In this document: positions 32,351-43,685 of the stretch, in pieces
Layout of the letters: each line of letters begins with the position of its first letter
How positions within the stretch are numbered: the stretch's first letter is position 1
DNA from: Pegoplata infirma
Lineage: Eukaryota; Arthropoda; Insecta; Diptera; Anthomyiidae
Assembly (NCBI GenBank): GCA_963921195.1
Contig: OY992537.1
Location: 32,776,410-32,840,409 of the forward strand
Direction of reading: 5' to 3'
DNA: 64,000 bases
Notes under the pieces: generated by a model
What the model saw: only the letters and a program-made list of their open reading frames with translations
What the model was told of the DNA's origin: nothing
The model's database searches: none
Translations under genes and position numbers: made by a program

Positions 32351-33070
32351 AAAAAAAAATATTTATGTACATCCCATATCGGTCAAAATTACGATACAAA
32401 ACCACAAATCTGAACGTGGGTCTTCATATATTTTTTTTCATATTATAAACACAGATGCTCTATGGAGCCATTTAGACATTCCCATTTACTGTTTAATTAA
32501 ATTCTAAGAACTCTCGATTTTATTCGCGATTTTCATTTTTTAAAAATCACAAAAAATTTAAAAGGTGGTGTAGTTTGAAGAGCTATAAATTCTTAAGTAA
32601 ATATCGGATTTTTATAATCGCAATTGAAATTAAAAGCTAAAGTCCTCTACTTTAAACATAAAAGTTAAATAAAAAATTGTGTCATTAAAAAATGCATTCT
32701 AAATGCAAATGCATTTTTGGGGTTCATTTTCGTCAACTTTTATCCCTTTTTTTTGGTTAACATATTATTAAAGTACAACATTTTTAAAAACAAAGTCAGT
32801 CATTATTTTCATGGGACTCAAAAGTCTTCTATTTTTAATATATTTTTTTTAAAAATTTTGCTAATTTTTTTCCATACAAAAATGAAAAAAAATAGATTTT
32901 TTTTTTAATTGGAATTTTTGTGAGTAAATGTTTTCTAAATTGTTTTTCAATGATTTTTTGAAGAACCATAACTCCGCAAGTAAATATCGGATTTCTACAA
33001 TCAAAATTGAAATAGAAAGCTAGAATCCTCTACTAAAAGTTTTATGGGTTCACAGGGTATCTTTATACAC
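32351..33070. other. AT-rich stretch with a ~383-bp direct duplication
   Basis: AAGTAAATATCGGATTT occurs at 32,595 and 32,978, followed in both by a similar ATTGAAAT...AAAGCTA...TCCTCTACT stretch. No gene. The frame at 32,717-32,908 is low complexity. Confidence 0.55.
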
Positions 33071-33074
33071 AATT

Positions 33075-33345
33075 AGGGAATTCACATGGGTATCGTATTT
33101 GTTGTATATGTTGTATGTCCTATCTAAAACCAGGGTTGGTAAAAATTATTTATCGCTCATTTGATAATTTTCTCTTAGATTCTCTTCTTGTTAGCATACT
33201 TGAAAATAGCACACAAAACATAGGTATAAATGTTGTATCGTCATATCGTGTAAGTGTCGTATTATTAATTTCAAGTTTAACCAACCCTGTTTTTAGATAG
33301 GACATACAACATACAACACCAAATACAATACCCGTGTGAATTCCT
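33075..33345. repeat. Small foldback with inner CAGGGTTGG ends
   Basis: GAATTCACATGGGTATCGTA, TGTTGTATGTCCTATCTAAA and CAGGGTTGG on the left mirror CCAACCCTG, TTTAGATAGGACATACAACA and ATACCCGTGTGAATTC on the right. CAGGGTTGG resembles a hAT end, yet its flanks are themselves part of the palindrome. The frame 33,115-33,300 lies within it. Confidence 0.8.
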
Positions 33346-33734
33346 TTAATATGAAAAAAAATTTAAGACACCAGGTCAAAAAATACACTTTTCCTCCGAT
33401 ATTTTTCCTTTACAAAAATTTCAAGATTTTTAGACGTTTTTCAAAAAAAATTCTGCTATAAAAAAAAAACTTGGAGTATTCCTTTAGAAAAATTCACAAA
33501 TTATTTCTAAAGAAATATTCTCCAAATTTTTTCTACAGAAAAATTCTCAAATTTGTTCACTTTCCTTTTGCCTCTCCTGGAGGTTACAAATGAATTAGGT
33601 TAATAAAAATGATTTTAAATCGAAACAAATACAAAATTCGGTTGTCACAGCCGAGTTAAAATCGTAACAGCTACCGAATTTAAAGTTGATTGATGCAACT
33701 GAAAAAATTCAGTTGGACAATTTTTAAGATGACA

Positions 33735-33882
33735 ATGGTTTTAGGCTGGTGTTTAATTTTAAACAAGTTGCAGGACGCCACCTCAGTTTGACTTTATAAG
33801 CTAACAATTAACGAAAAAGAAAATAAGAATTACTATTTTCATTTTCTTAAAACCAAAAATTTCAGTAACTTTGGTTCACTCA
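33735..33882 (-). repeat. Tail module (copy 5), first piece
   Basis: TTTTAGGCTGGTGTTTAATT, GTTGCAGGACGCCACCTCAG and AAACCAAAAATTTCAGTAAC. It breaks at 33,882 and resumes near 34,690 after an inserted element. Confidence 0.82.
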
Positions 33883-34556
33883 AAATATTTTGTAGGCAAA
33901 AACAAATGAAAAACACACTTAAAACTAGTGAATAAACAATTAAAAACCATCTCAGTAATTATTCATTAGTTTTGACAAACATCAACATATATTTTTTACT
34001 GTTGACAAAATTTTCTAAAATAAATAACATTAAACATTAAAAAATTACGGTTTCTTCATTCTTTTTTACCAACAAATTCGAAAAAAATAACCAACGAAAA
34101 CATTAAAAATTAATGATAGTTCTGTTATTTTTACCAACAAATTTCAAAAAAATAACCTACGAAAACAATAAAAATTAATGATTTCGTAGGTAATTTTTAC
34201 AATTTTTTATTTAAATATTTTTTTTTTTAAATTTTTAATAAAATTTTGGGGAATCGATCCCCCAATCAACTACATTCTGGCCAGACACTCTAACCATCGT
34301 GCCAAAGTCACTTGATACAAACATGTTTTTATATTTCTATAAATAATTTTTTGATTTTTTTTTTTTACAAAAAAATAACTGACTTGTGTAGGTAAAAACT
34401 AATGATATTTCATTAAAAAATACCAACAATATAAAAAAAAATTACTTACACAAATCATTAAAAATCAAAAGAATAATCAGTAGTTTTTACTTACAGAACA
34501 AAAATGAATGACTTTAAAAATTAAATGTTAATGAAAGTCTTTATTTTTTAGTGTGT
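33883..34556. mobile_element. TIR-like element carrying a tRNA-like sequence
   Basis: CACTCAAAATATTTTGTAGG at the left and CTTTATTTTTTAGTGTG at the right form weak inverted ends. The break in the tail module proves foreign DNA lies between 33,883 and ~34,690; exact limits are unsure because a further ~130 bases follow the right end. Internally, ACGAAAACATTAAAAATTAA blocks repeat. A tRNA-like segment lies at 34,248-34,318 on the minus strand. Confidence 0.6.
34248..34318 (-). other. tRNA-like sequence (pol III A and B boxes)
   Basis: Minus strand: TTGGCACGATGGTTAGAGTG resembles an A box and D arm, and GGGGATCGATTCCCC a T arm with B box. The acceptor and anticodon arms do not fold cleanly, so it is a tRNA-derived relic or SINE head rather than a tRNA gene. 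Confidence 0.6.
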
Positions 34557-34689
34557 TTTTTTTGAAACAAAGGACTGAAGTAGTCATTAATAAAAACTGA
34601 ACATCAAACAAACGTTTTTTCTTTTAAAAACGACTAAACGGAAAATTTTTAAAATAAACTACAAACAGTTAATGACATAATTTTTTAAA

Positions 34690-34800
34690 TGTTTGTAACT
34701 TTATAATTCACCTCGTGGTGAATAAAGCCGTTTTTTACCAGCTGCTGAATAAAAAGTATTATAATTATTTTTCATCAAAAAATGTTTTTTTCATCCAAGT
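34690..34800 (-). repeat. Tail module (copy 5), second piece with twin hairpins
   Basis: TTTGTAACTTTATAATTCAC, then TTCACCTCGTGGTGAA and the worn second hairpin TTACCAGCTGCTGAA. The array begins after it and is cut at once by a HINE-A. Confidence 0.78.
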
Positions 34801-34804
34801 TTTT

Positions 34805-34980
34805 TTATACCCTCCACTCTAGTGATAGAGGGTATATATAAGTTTGTCATTCCGTTTGTAACACCTCGAAATATTGGTCTAGGACCCCATAAAGTATATA
34901 TATTCATGATCCTCGATCGATTTTAAGACGATCTAGCGATGTCCGTCCGTCCGTCCGTCCGTCCGTCCATCCGTCTGTCC

Positions 34981-35034
<54 letters not shown>

Positions 35035-35698
35035 TGAAAACACGCTAACTTTTGAAAGACTTTCCGGAAGCTCCTGAAGTTTGGCATATATGTTGGGCAT
35101 TTACCTGGTCAGGTTGGTATTGCAATCCAGCGAAATCGGTCCAGTGGTTCAAAAGTTATAAGCAAATGAGTGAATTTCGGCAAGGGTTTTTCTGGAATTT
35201 ACGAGATAAAACACACGGTAACTTTCGAACGGCAATTCTGAGGGTGCTGAAGTGTGGCATATCTATTTGCCGTTCCTCTGGTCCAGTTCGTTTTAAATTT
35301 CAGCCAAATCGGTCCAGTGGTTCAAAAGTTATTAGCAAAACCGTAAATTTCAGATTCGCCTCACCTTAAATTCACGTGTTGAAACCCCATTAAACAGGTT
35401 TTAAAAACATTGGTAAGTCACAAAAATATTTTACAACGCATTTTTGTCACTCAAAAATATTTTTACACTAAAAGAAAAAAAAAATACACTCGAAAAAAAT
35501 TTTACACTCAAAAAAAAATTTAGTAATTTTTTTTTTTTTCAAAAATTAGTTTAAAAAAAAGTTTTTTTTTAAACAAAATAAAATATTTCTAATCAAAAAT
35601 TTTATTTTTTCACTCTAGAAAATTTACTATAACTTAAAAAGGGCATTGTGGAGGGTATTCATAGATTCGGCCAAGTCGAATTTAACTTTTCTACTTGT
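34805..35698 (+). mobile_element. HINE family A, copy 5
   Basis: Complete copy: head ATACCCTCCACTCTAGTGAT, a long (GTCC)n-(GTCT)n tract at 34,939-35,035, two ~173-bp modules (GCTAACTTTTGAAAG at 35,044 and GGTAACTTTCGAACG at 35,217), ACACTCAAAAAA repeats, 3' hairpin ATTCGGCCAAGTCGAAT and CTACTTG. A 105-codon frame (35,052-35,369) spans both modules. Confidence 0.9.
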
Positions 35699-36002
35699 TT
35701 TTCATTAATTTTTTTTTTCATAAAATTTTTTTTTTCCTCAAATTTGTTTTCATAATTTTTTTGTTTTCATCAATTTTTTTTGTTATTAATTTTATTTTTT
35801 TGCCATAAAATTTTTTTTTTCACCAAATTTTTTTCATAATTTTTTTGTTTTCATAAATTTTTTTTATCAATTTTTTTTTTTTTCATCCAATTTTTTTTTT
35901 TTTTTCATGAAATTTTTTTTCATGATTTTTTTTTTTTTTTCTTTATCAATTTTTTTTTCTTTAAAAAAATTTTTTTTTTTATATTTTTTTTCATCAATTT
36001 TT
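35699..36002 (-). repeat. TTTTTTTCATCAA array between two HINEs
   Basis: Part of the inverted composite unit that runs 33.7-38.5 kb. HINE-A copies 5 and 6 sit at its two sides, both in plus orientation. Confidence 0.75.
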
Positions 36003-36770
36003 TATACCCTCCACTCTAGTGATAGAGGGTATATATAAGTTTGTCATTCCGTTTGTAACACATCGAAATATTGGTCTAGGACCCCATAAAGTATATATAT
36101 TCATGATCCTTGATCGATTTTAAGTCGATCTAGCGATGTCCGTCCGTCCGTCCGTCCGTCCGTCCGTCCGTCCGTCTGTCTGTCTGTCCGTTGAAAACAC
36201 GCTAACTTTTGAAAGGCTTTACGGAGGCTCCTGAAGTTTGACATATATGTTGGCCATTTACCGGGTCAGGTTGGTATTGCAATCCAGCGAAATCGGTCCA
36301 GTGGTTCAAAAGTTATGAGCAAAAGAGTAAATTTCGGCAAGGGTATTTTACGAGAATAAAACCACTCTAACTTTCGAAAGACAATTCTGAGGGTGCTGAA
36401 GCTTAGCATGTATATTTGCCGTTCCCCAAGTCTATTTGGTTTTGAATTTCAGCAAAATCGGTTCAGTGGTTCAAAAGTTATTAAGAAAACCGTGAATTTC
36501 AGATGGGATCCACCGTAAACCACGTGGTGAAAAAAAACGGTAAACAAGCCAAAAAACATTGGTAAGTCAGAAAAATATTTTCAGAAGTATTTTTGTCACT
36601 CAAAAACATTTTTACACAAAAAAAAAATACACTCGAAAAAATTTTACACTCAAAAAAAAATTTGGTAAATTTTTTTTTTTTTTTTTTTCAAAAATGACTC
36701 AAAAATGGTTTTTATTCAAAATAAAATATTTCTAATTAAAAGTGATACTTTTTTTCACTTACACTCAAAA

Positions 36771-37427
36771 GAAAAACTCTGTCAAAAAATCTGTAAAACG
36801 ACTTTCAATTTGAATTAGCAATCTTTTAGCAGATTGTTCTGCTGAGAAGGATATTTTTACTAAAATCTCTGTCATTCAGTTTAAGAAAATAACAGACATT
36901 TTACTATGTTTATACTAATTTTGTTTGCCGAATTTCATTATTTTTTCAAGAAATTTTTTTATATAAAAAAAAGCAGAACAGATTACCAGCAGATTGCTCT
37001 GCTGAAATCAGCAGATTGCTCTGCTGAAATCAGCAGATTGTTCTGCTGAAGTCAGCAGATTATTCTGCTGAAATCAGCAGATTGTTCTGCTAAAATCAGC
37101 AGATTTTCCTGCTAAAATTAGCAGATATTTCTGCTAAAATCAGATTTCTCTGCTGTCGAACAACACACATGTTTAATAGCTAAAACGCCAGATAAAAGTA
37201 TAAGCTTCCGTGGCGTAGTGGTTAAGAAGTGTACTTTCAAATCGGAAGGTGGCGAGTTCGATGCTGGCTGGCGGCGTATGTTTTTTTTTTTTTTTCTTGT
37301 TATATTTATTCACCTCTTATGACAGATATTTAGCAAACGGTGTCTGCTAAAATCAGCAGATTTCTCATGGGTGTATTTTCAGCAGATTTTTCTGCTGATT
37401 GGACAGAGAATTTATTTTGAGTGTACT
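36771..37427. mobile_element. TIR element CACTCAAAA with CAGCAGATT repeats and tRNA-like module
   Basis: Left CACTCAAAAGAAAAACTCTGTC-like end; right GGACAGAGAATTTATTTTGAGTG-like end; TA on both sides (…CTTA / TACT…), with an empty site in sister HINEs. Inside, about seven 22-base units of AAATCAGCAGATTGTTCTGCTG type (36,987-37,150), each a palindrome around CAGCAGA/TCTGCTG, then the tRNA-like sequence at 37,204-37,276. No transposase frame. Ends resemble those at 39,733-40,403. Confidence 0.85.
37204..37276 (+). other. tRNA-like sequence inside TIR element
   Basis: GCTTCCG and TGGCGGC could form a 7-bp acceptor stem with two G-T pairs and one mismatch. TGGCGTAGTGGTTAAG is an A box and GAGTTCGATGCTG a B-box-like T arm with 4 of 5 pairs. 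The anticodon loop comes out at 6 or 8 bases, so it is not a regular tRNA. A T-run of about 16 follows at 37,281, which would stop pol III. Confidence 0.65.
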
Positions 37428-37492
37428 ATTACTAAACAGGCATTGTATGCCTACATAAATTCGGTCAAGTCGAATTTAACTTTTCTACTTGT

Positions 37493-37830
37493 TTCTTAGG
37501 TAATTGCATTTATATTATCGTTGTTATTGTAGTGTAGAAAAAATAGCCGTTAGCTTTTTGTCTTGTTTGTCAATATATTGAGGTGAGTTAAAGTATAAAC
37601 AACGCCATTTTGCGTGCATTTAATAGTTGTTGTTTTCTTGTATCAATTCTTTTATTCTGTAGTTGGTGTTATTTAACTAGTAACTAAAAAGGCATTGCCA
37701 TTTTTTGTTTGTTGTTGTTGTTTATATTATTAGGAGTAAAAAATATGTACATAGAGACTTAAAATTACGCATTATTATCTGTTCGAAATACAAATATGCA
37801 AATACATACATTAAGTTTAATCTCAAATTC
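37493..37830. other. Spacer with TTGTTGTT-rich words
   Basis: No element ends or gene. It separates HINE-A copy 6 from a solitary HINE-A 3' end. Confidence 0.35.
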
Positions 37831-37837
37831 GGTTAAT

Positions 37838-37892
37838 ATTGTGGAGGGTATTCATAGATTCGGCCAAGTCGAACTTAACTTTTCTACTTGTT
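37838..37892 (+). mobile_element. Solitary HINE-A 3' end
   Basis: TGTGGAGGGTATTCATAGAT, hairpin ATTCGGCCAAGTCGAAC and CTACTTG, without the rest of the element. The array resumes directly after it. Confidence 0.75.
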
Positions 37893-38520
37893 TTTCATCA
37901 AAAAATTTTTCTTTTCATCAAAAAACGATTTTTTTATTAAAAATTTTTTTCATCAAATTTTTTTTACTCAAATTTTTTTTCATCAATTTTTTTTTATAAA
38001 AATTTATTTTTCTTCATCAAAAACTATTTTCATCAAACATTTTTTTCACCAAAAATAATTTTTCTCATTTTACTACCAAAACTACTTTTTCAACAAGTCT
38101 AAACTTTTCACATTGAAATGTTCCATTTGTTTACCAAATGTACATAAATCAAGTGAGAGTGTTAAATTCTTCGGTGCCGAATCTTTTATACTCTCCAAAA
38201 TGTAAAAACACTTTTTGGCACTTATTTTTGCACTCATTTACCAAATGAAGAGCTCTTATTGTTTGGACTGCATCGTGCGTTCACCAGACAGATGGACGGA
38301 TGCATATAGCTAGAGTGCCTTTGAAATGGATCAATAATATATTAACTTTATGGGGTCCTCGACTGATATTTCAATTCATTTTGCATGGAATGGCAAATGA
38401 ATATAACATTATTTTTTCTAAAAAAAACTTTGCTTTGGCAAGTACACCCAAATCTTCCGCAAAACATTATTATGATTTAATGTTGTGGGCAAGAGTACAA
38501 AACACACAGACATTTTTTTC
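37893..38520 (-). repeat. Array and head of composite unit (inverted)
   Basis: TTTTTCATCAA array to ~38,060, then the head in reverse: AACAAGTCTAAACTTTTCAC, TTTACCAAATGTACATAAAT, CAAGTGAGAGTGTTAAATTC, GGGGTCCTCGACTGATATTT, AAGTACACCCAAATCTTCCG and TTTAATGTTGTGGGCAAGAG. This closes a minus-strand unit that began at 33,735 and was split by four insertions. Confidence 0.78.
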
Positions 38521-39720
38521 TGTGTGTACCTAGTAGTTTCCAAAGAATTTTTTTGTTACCGTAGTAATTATTTCACTATTATTTCTGATTTTATAAAATT
38601 TTCATCTTCACTGCAGCTCTTTAGAAAAACAAAAACACTAAAATCCAATACTTCAATAACACTTTAACAATTATTAAAATCCAATTAGTTTTAGTTCAAT
38701 ATAATTTTTATATTTATTGTAGCGTATTTAATATCTGATGACATTGTTTTTGATTACTTTCAAATTTCAATTACATTTACTACTTAAATAAACTACTGTT
38801 CAATTGTAGCTATTGTTACTATTCTTTAAACATGAATAGAAGTTTAATATTGTTTGCAATAGGGATGTTCACAGTTCGGGGATAATATTAAGTGAAAATA
38901 AAATATATAAATTAAAGTGGACTATCAGTTTACAAATAAATAACAAAACTACAGCCGACTATAAAAACCAGCAAAATATTTAGAACCATTTGGGGATTTT
39001 GGTCTGTTTTAATTTGTTTGTCCCCTCAATATTTGCGCCATAAGGTATGCTACATAAATAAACTTAAATGCTACCAAAAGTATACTTTAAAAACGAATGA
39101 TCTAAATATCTAAAATCTACAGTCAGAGTTTTTCTGCATCAAAAGAATTCCCTAAAAGGTTATTAAAATTTAAATAGTCCAATAGCACTACTGACCATAT
39201 CCAAGGACATTACCATCTAACCGTGATTATCCTTTATATTATTTTTTAATACTGTAATAACATTAAAAAAAGCAATTGATGAGTAGCTGTAATAAACATT
39301 TAATGCATTTCCTTTTAAAAATCGAATGAAAAAATATAACATTTTCAATAATACAATAGCAATCTATATAAACTATTGAAGTAAACTATTCTTATGATGA
39401 CGGTGCCACATAAAAAAAAAGTAAAATGAAACTACAATGTACAAGATATCGTATTTTGATAAGTTTTCTGCTGTTTGCGATGCTTGGAACTTATGTTGCA
39501 ATTTCTGTGTTATTTCTTTCGTTTTTTTTAACATGATTTTTTTCCTTCAACCATCATCAATTTCTGTTATTCGAATTGCAATTTTTCTTAATTGACGCAT
39601 ATTTTTTTTTTTTCGTTTGTTTGTTTTGTGTGTAGTATATTTGAAGCGACATAAAATTGAAATGAAATGTAAAGAAAATTTAAAAAAAAAATCCGAAACA
39701 AACTAAAATGACATCTTCGA
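38521..39720. other. Less repetitive stretch, no gene assigned
   Basis: AT-rich but without arrays, TIRs or domain-bearing frames. One of the best candidates in the window for original host DNA. Confidence 0.4.
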
Positions 39721-39732
39721 TACACAATACAC

Positions 39733-40403
39733 ACACTCAAAATAATAACTCTGTTAAAAACTCTGTAAAATGACTGTAATCTCAATTCGACAGTTATTTG
39801 ACAAAGTTATCTGTCGAAATACAGATTTTAATAATATACTTTGTATTTTCTTGTAACCGAAAAACAAAATTTTATCTGTAATTTTACTTTTTACTTTGTA
39901 ATCTCTATTTTAGAGATAATAAACAGAGTTTTTTGTTAAAATACAGATTTTATAAAATACTTATGTTTTTTCTCGTAACCAAAATACAAAATTTCAACTG
40001 TATTTTTATTTATTGCTCTGTAATTATAAACCCTGGAAAATTTTACGAGGATGTCGTGTAAAATTGGAGGTACTCGTAAAAAACTTTCACAAAAATAAAA
40101 AAAAGTAAATTTACAATTTTTAAGCATTAAAGCGGGCAAATTTACTCGATGGCATTTTTCAATTGTCAACACCAGATTGGCTATTTGACCAGAAATCAAA
40201 TAGTAAATAAAATAGTCAAATTCTGGTCGCTTTTATCAATATTTTACAGATAATTCTGTAAATTTACAGTTTTTTTTATCGAAATCATTTTACAGAGTTT
40301 TCTTTGTAAAATAACAAAAAATCTTGCTGGTTGGAAATCTATGGTATTTTCTGCTGGCTCAGCAGAGTATCTCTGTAATTTAACAGAGTGATTATTTTGA
40401 GTG
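39733..40403. mobile_element. TIR element CACTCAAAATAATAACTCTG
   Basis: The left end CACTCAAAATAATAACTCTG matches the complement of the right end (CAGAGTGATTATTTTGAGTG), a ~25-bp TIR with few mismatches. The interior repeats CTGTAAT and CTGTAAAAT words and holds a 120-bp piece of the TTTTACGAG family (40,024-40,140). Flanks are CA on both sides instead of TA. The frames at 39,936-40,199 and 40,244-40,645 cross element borders and are rejected. Confidence 0.83.
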
Positions 40404-40575
40404 CATAAACAACTGCACGAGCAAAAAAAAAGAAAGAAAAACAAGTGAAAAATTTTTAACTTAAAATATATTGCATACTTTAGTTCAACAAGCGTTGCCA
40501 GGTACATTTTACCGTTGTCTCCATGAAATAATACTTCATATTCAAAAAATACCCAAGAAATAAATAATAAACAGA

Positions 40576-41160
40576 CAAGTAAGAATATTATAATCGGTAA
40601 AAACCGACCAGTGTCTTCTGAAAAATGGATCCCAAGTCCAAACATAAGTCAATTAGATCTATGTTTTGTTAGATTTTTAATTACTATAGCCAATACACAA
40701 AAATTAAATTTTAGTGAAATTGGCTTCTTTTTGTTGCCAATTTACCGATATAACTGAAAAGAGGGCAACATTTTTCTAGTCCAAAAATGATCCCATTATA
40801 ATCAGATTTGATAAGGCCACAAAAGTACATGTTTAACACCTACAAATAAAATTTTTATGAAATATTTCCATTTCTTTGAATTTTTAGGAAATTATGTGAA
40901 TATCGGGAGGGTGGTTTGTATGGGACTACGAGAAGGACTGACCCGATTCCTTTGAAATGACGATTCGTGCTTACAAATTTTGTTAAATTTCAAAGCGATA
41001 TCTCTATTATAATACGCTTATTAGATCCATTTTAGCCTAATCCAAAGCGAGCGTTTGTATGGGGGCTAGGTCTTAACATGGACCGATTTTTTTCTAATTT
41101 CAATAGGCTCGTCCTTGGGCCAAAAGATGCTTAAGTTTCAATTTCAAATAAAACTGTGCT
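40576..41160 (-). mobile_element. HINE family F, truncated copy
   Basis: It begins ACAAGTAAGAATATTATAAT then CGGTAAAAACCGACC (3' hairpin, minus strand), ATGGATCCCAAGTCCAAACA and GTATGGGACTACGAGAAGGA, matching the complement of the fuller copy at 52,446-53,240. The head is missing; GGAGGGTATAAAAAC at 41,162 belongs to another family. Confidence 0.72.
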
Positions 41161-41161
41161 T

Positions 41162-41340
41162 GGAGGGTATAAAAACTTAAGTTTTCTAGAGGTGGGTTAA
41201 GATTTTTAAGGTTTTTAGAGTTTTTTTATTTCTTTGAGGGAGACCTTTTCCCCTGGTCTAATTTTGCTCATTTAACAAACATACAGCTCTTTTCGATTAG
41301 ACTGCATCTAGCTTTTGACAGATATCGTTAGAATAACATC
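41162..41340 (-). mobile_element. HINE family C, degraded fragment
   Basis: TTTTCCCCTGGTCTAATTTT, CAGCTCTTTTCGATTAGACT and AGATATCGTTAGAAT resemble the region of C copy 3 near 24,950-25,130. Neither end is intact. Confidence 0.5.
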
Positions 41341-41519
41341 ATGCGCGGGTACAAGAGGTGGGGGGGAAGGGGAAATTTCCCAACCTCCATACCAAATTTC
41401 GAAAAGAAAAAAAAGAAAAAAGGTAAAAGAACGAAAACGAAGAAAAAATAAAGAAGGAAATTTTCTAAAAAATTTTCGAAGGAAAAAAATTTTGAAATCC
41501 AAAAATTTTTCATAGGAAA

Positions 41520-43240
41520 AAAACTGAAAATTTCAATTAGGAAAATTTTTAAAGGAAAAACTGAATTAATCTGAAAATTTTCTGTGAAACAATATCGGTC
41601 AATCTTATTTGAATTTTGGCATTAAAAAATTACTTTGATATGTTTTTTGTTTAGAAAAATGTTACAGGATCTTAATTTGGGTTATATAAAAAATGTTTGT
41701 CTTCTACATAGCAATAGAAAAATATCTTGAAATCGTAAAAATGTTGATAGTCCAACGTACATATGTAAAACAATTAAAAAGAAAAAAAAAACTAAACAAT
41801 AAATATTTTCTAAAGGAAAAATTCTCAGAATCTGTGACTTTTTTTATGTGAAAAACTTATTTCTTTAGGAAAAAGGTCTCAGAATTTCTGAATTTAAGAC
41901 AATTTTGATTAGAAATATTTTATTTTGAGTAAAAAATTTTTTTTTTCACTTTTGCAAAAAAGAGAAAAATTACTATTTTTTTTTTTTTTGAGTGTAAAGT
42001 TTTTTTCGAGTGTAAATTTTTTTTTAGTGTAAAAATATTTTTGAGTGACAAAAATACTTTTTAAAGTAGTTTTGTGGCTTTCCAATGGTTTTAAAGCTTG
42101 TTTTTTTTAAGGCTCGGCATTTTCAGCACGTGAATTTAAGGTGAAGATAATCTGAAATTTACGGTTTTGCTAATAACTTTTGAACTACTCTACCGATTTG
42201 GCTGAAATTCAATACAAACCAGGCCAGGAGAACGTTAATTATATATGCCAAGCTTCAGCATCCTCTGAACTGCCTTTAGAAAGTTATCGTGTTTTTATCT
42301 CGTAAATTCGCGAAAAACCCTAGCCTATTTTGCTCATAACCACACTTTGAACCACTGGACCGATTTCACTGGATTGCAATACCAACCTGACCACGTAAAT
42401 GCTCAACATATACGCCAAACTTCAGGAGCTTTCGTAAAGTCTTTCAAAACTTAGCGTGTTTTCAACAGACAGACGGACGGACATCGCTAGATCGTCTTAG
42501 TATCGAAAGAAGATCGTGAATATGTATACTTTTTGGGGTCTCAGACCAATATTTCGAGGTGTTACAAATGGAATGACAAACTTACATATACCCTCTATCA
42601 CTGTGGTGGAGGGTATAAAAAGGTCACAAAGTCTAAGACTTTTTATTGTTGATAAATAGTCTCAGAAGTTGAAACTTACTGAATTGGTAGAAGGTCGCAG
42701 AATCTGAGACTTTTTCTATGGGAAAAAGGTCTTAGAATCTAAGACTTTTTTTATAGGAATATGGTCTCAGAATCTCAGAAAAATTTCTCAGAATCTATGA
42801 CTTTTTCTTTAGGAAAAATGTTTTAAAATCTCAGACCTTTTCTATAGGACAAACATTTCCGAATCTGGGGGTTTTTCTTTAGGAAAAGGTCACAAAATCT
42901 CCGACTTTTTCTATAGGAAAAGGGTCTTATAATAGGAAAAGATTACAGAATCTGATTCTTTTTCTGAATGAAAAGATCTTACAATCTGTGACTTTTTATA
43001 AAGGACAAATTTCTTAGAATCTAAGACTTTTTCTCAAGGAAAAAGGTTTCAAAATTCTTCTTTAGGGAAAAAGTGCCAGAATTTTTTTATATAAGAAAAA
43101 GCTCTCAGAAACTGAGACTTTTTCTTTAGGAAAAAGGTCTTAGAATCTGAGATTAGGAATAAGATCACAGAATCTGAGGCTTTTTCTTTAGGAAAAAGGT
43201 CTTAGAATCTGAGACTTTTTCTATTGAAAAAAGGTCTAAA
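41520..43240 (+). repeat. Array of ~35-bp TCAGAATCTGAGACTTTTTC units
   Basis: AAAAAGGTCTCAGAATCTGA then GACTTTTTCTATAGGA, repeated with wear on both sides of a HINE-A insertion (41,900-42,618). The unit holds GTCTCAG-AAT-CTGAGAC and TTTTTC-TATA-GAAAAA type palindromes. It is the same unit as at 29.6-32.3 and 47.4-48.8 kb. Confidence 0.8.
41900..42618 (-). mobile_element. HINE family A, copy 7, 3' end lost
   Basis: Minus strand: head at the right (TCACTGTGGTGGAGGGTATA, ACAAATGGAATGACAAACTT), a short GGAC run at ~42,473, both internal modules and TTTTTGAGTGTAAA repeats. The terminal hairpin and CTACTTG are missing at the left. Confidence 0.8.
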
Positions 43241-43401
43241 GAAGAACCCACTTATAGTGCAGAAAAAATTGGATCAAACAATTGAATACCCACTGGCAAA
43301 GCTCATGATTTATCCAATCCGATGACATATATAAGTTTTCTTTAATTCATATTAAAGAAACGATATTGAAGTGACCGCTCAAGTTTCCAGGGTCTGAGTA
43401 A

Positions 43402-43685
43402 TAGATATTTATCCTACGCACAGCCATAGTTGCCGCAGTTCTGCTGAAAATGTCGATAGGTGTGAGTCTTACAAGATCTTCTTGGGTCAATGAAGGACAA
43501 GTTTTCATAGCACCGCGATTGACGTACAAGTCAGACACTATACGTTGCCTAGTTTGGAAGTAATATCCCTCTGCAGCGTACGTTATATTCGGTCTAACAA
43601 TCATCTTGCAGTTCCACATGGCCATTTTGGAAATTAAACCCTGAGTCCTACCAACAAATCTCTTTGCTGCCCATAATGCCGGAAA
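43402..43685 (-). pseudogene. Non-LTR retrotransposon relic (end of RT domain)
   Basis: A 151-codon open frame (43,347-43,802 minus) holds a stretch resembling the region after the reverse transcriptase catalytic core of LOA/R1/I-type LINEs: ALWAAKRFVGRTQGL, MIVRPNITYAAEGYYFQTRQ, GAMKTCPS and LTPIDIFSRTAATMAVRRI. In intact relatives I recall RRAIGRTWGL, RPILTYAAVVWW, ITGAMRTTPT and LPPLDI at these places. The W of VVWW is replaced and the usual LACLGITGA is altered, so it is decayed. Catalytic and endonuclease parts are absent. Clade is uncertain. Confidence 0.72.

Larger units (their letters stand above)
36003..37492 (+). mobile_element. HINE family A, copy 6, with TIR insertion
   Basis: Head to ~36,770 as usual (GTCC/GTCT run at ~36,138-36,190). 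After TTTTTTCACTTA it is broken by a TIR element and resumes TACTATTACTAAACAGGCAT, ending ATTCGGTCAAGTCGAAT and CTACTTG. Other A copies read through this point (TTTTTTCACGTTAGAAAATT), giving an empty site. Confidence 0.87.

Noticed and set aside
36987..37150. Short regular palindromic repeats suggesting a CRISPR array
   Set aside because: Units are contiguous and degenerate with no unique spacers, inside a fly TIR element.
37204..37276. Functional tRNA gene
   Set aside because: A and B boxes are good, but the acceptor has a mismatch and the anticodon loop is the wrong size; called tRNA-like only.
40244..40645. 133-codon minus-strand frame with hydrophobic segments
   Set aside because: It spans the right end of a TIR element, a spacer and the end of HINE-F, so it crosses unrelated sequences.
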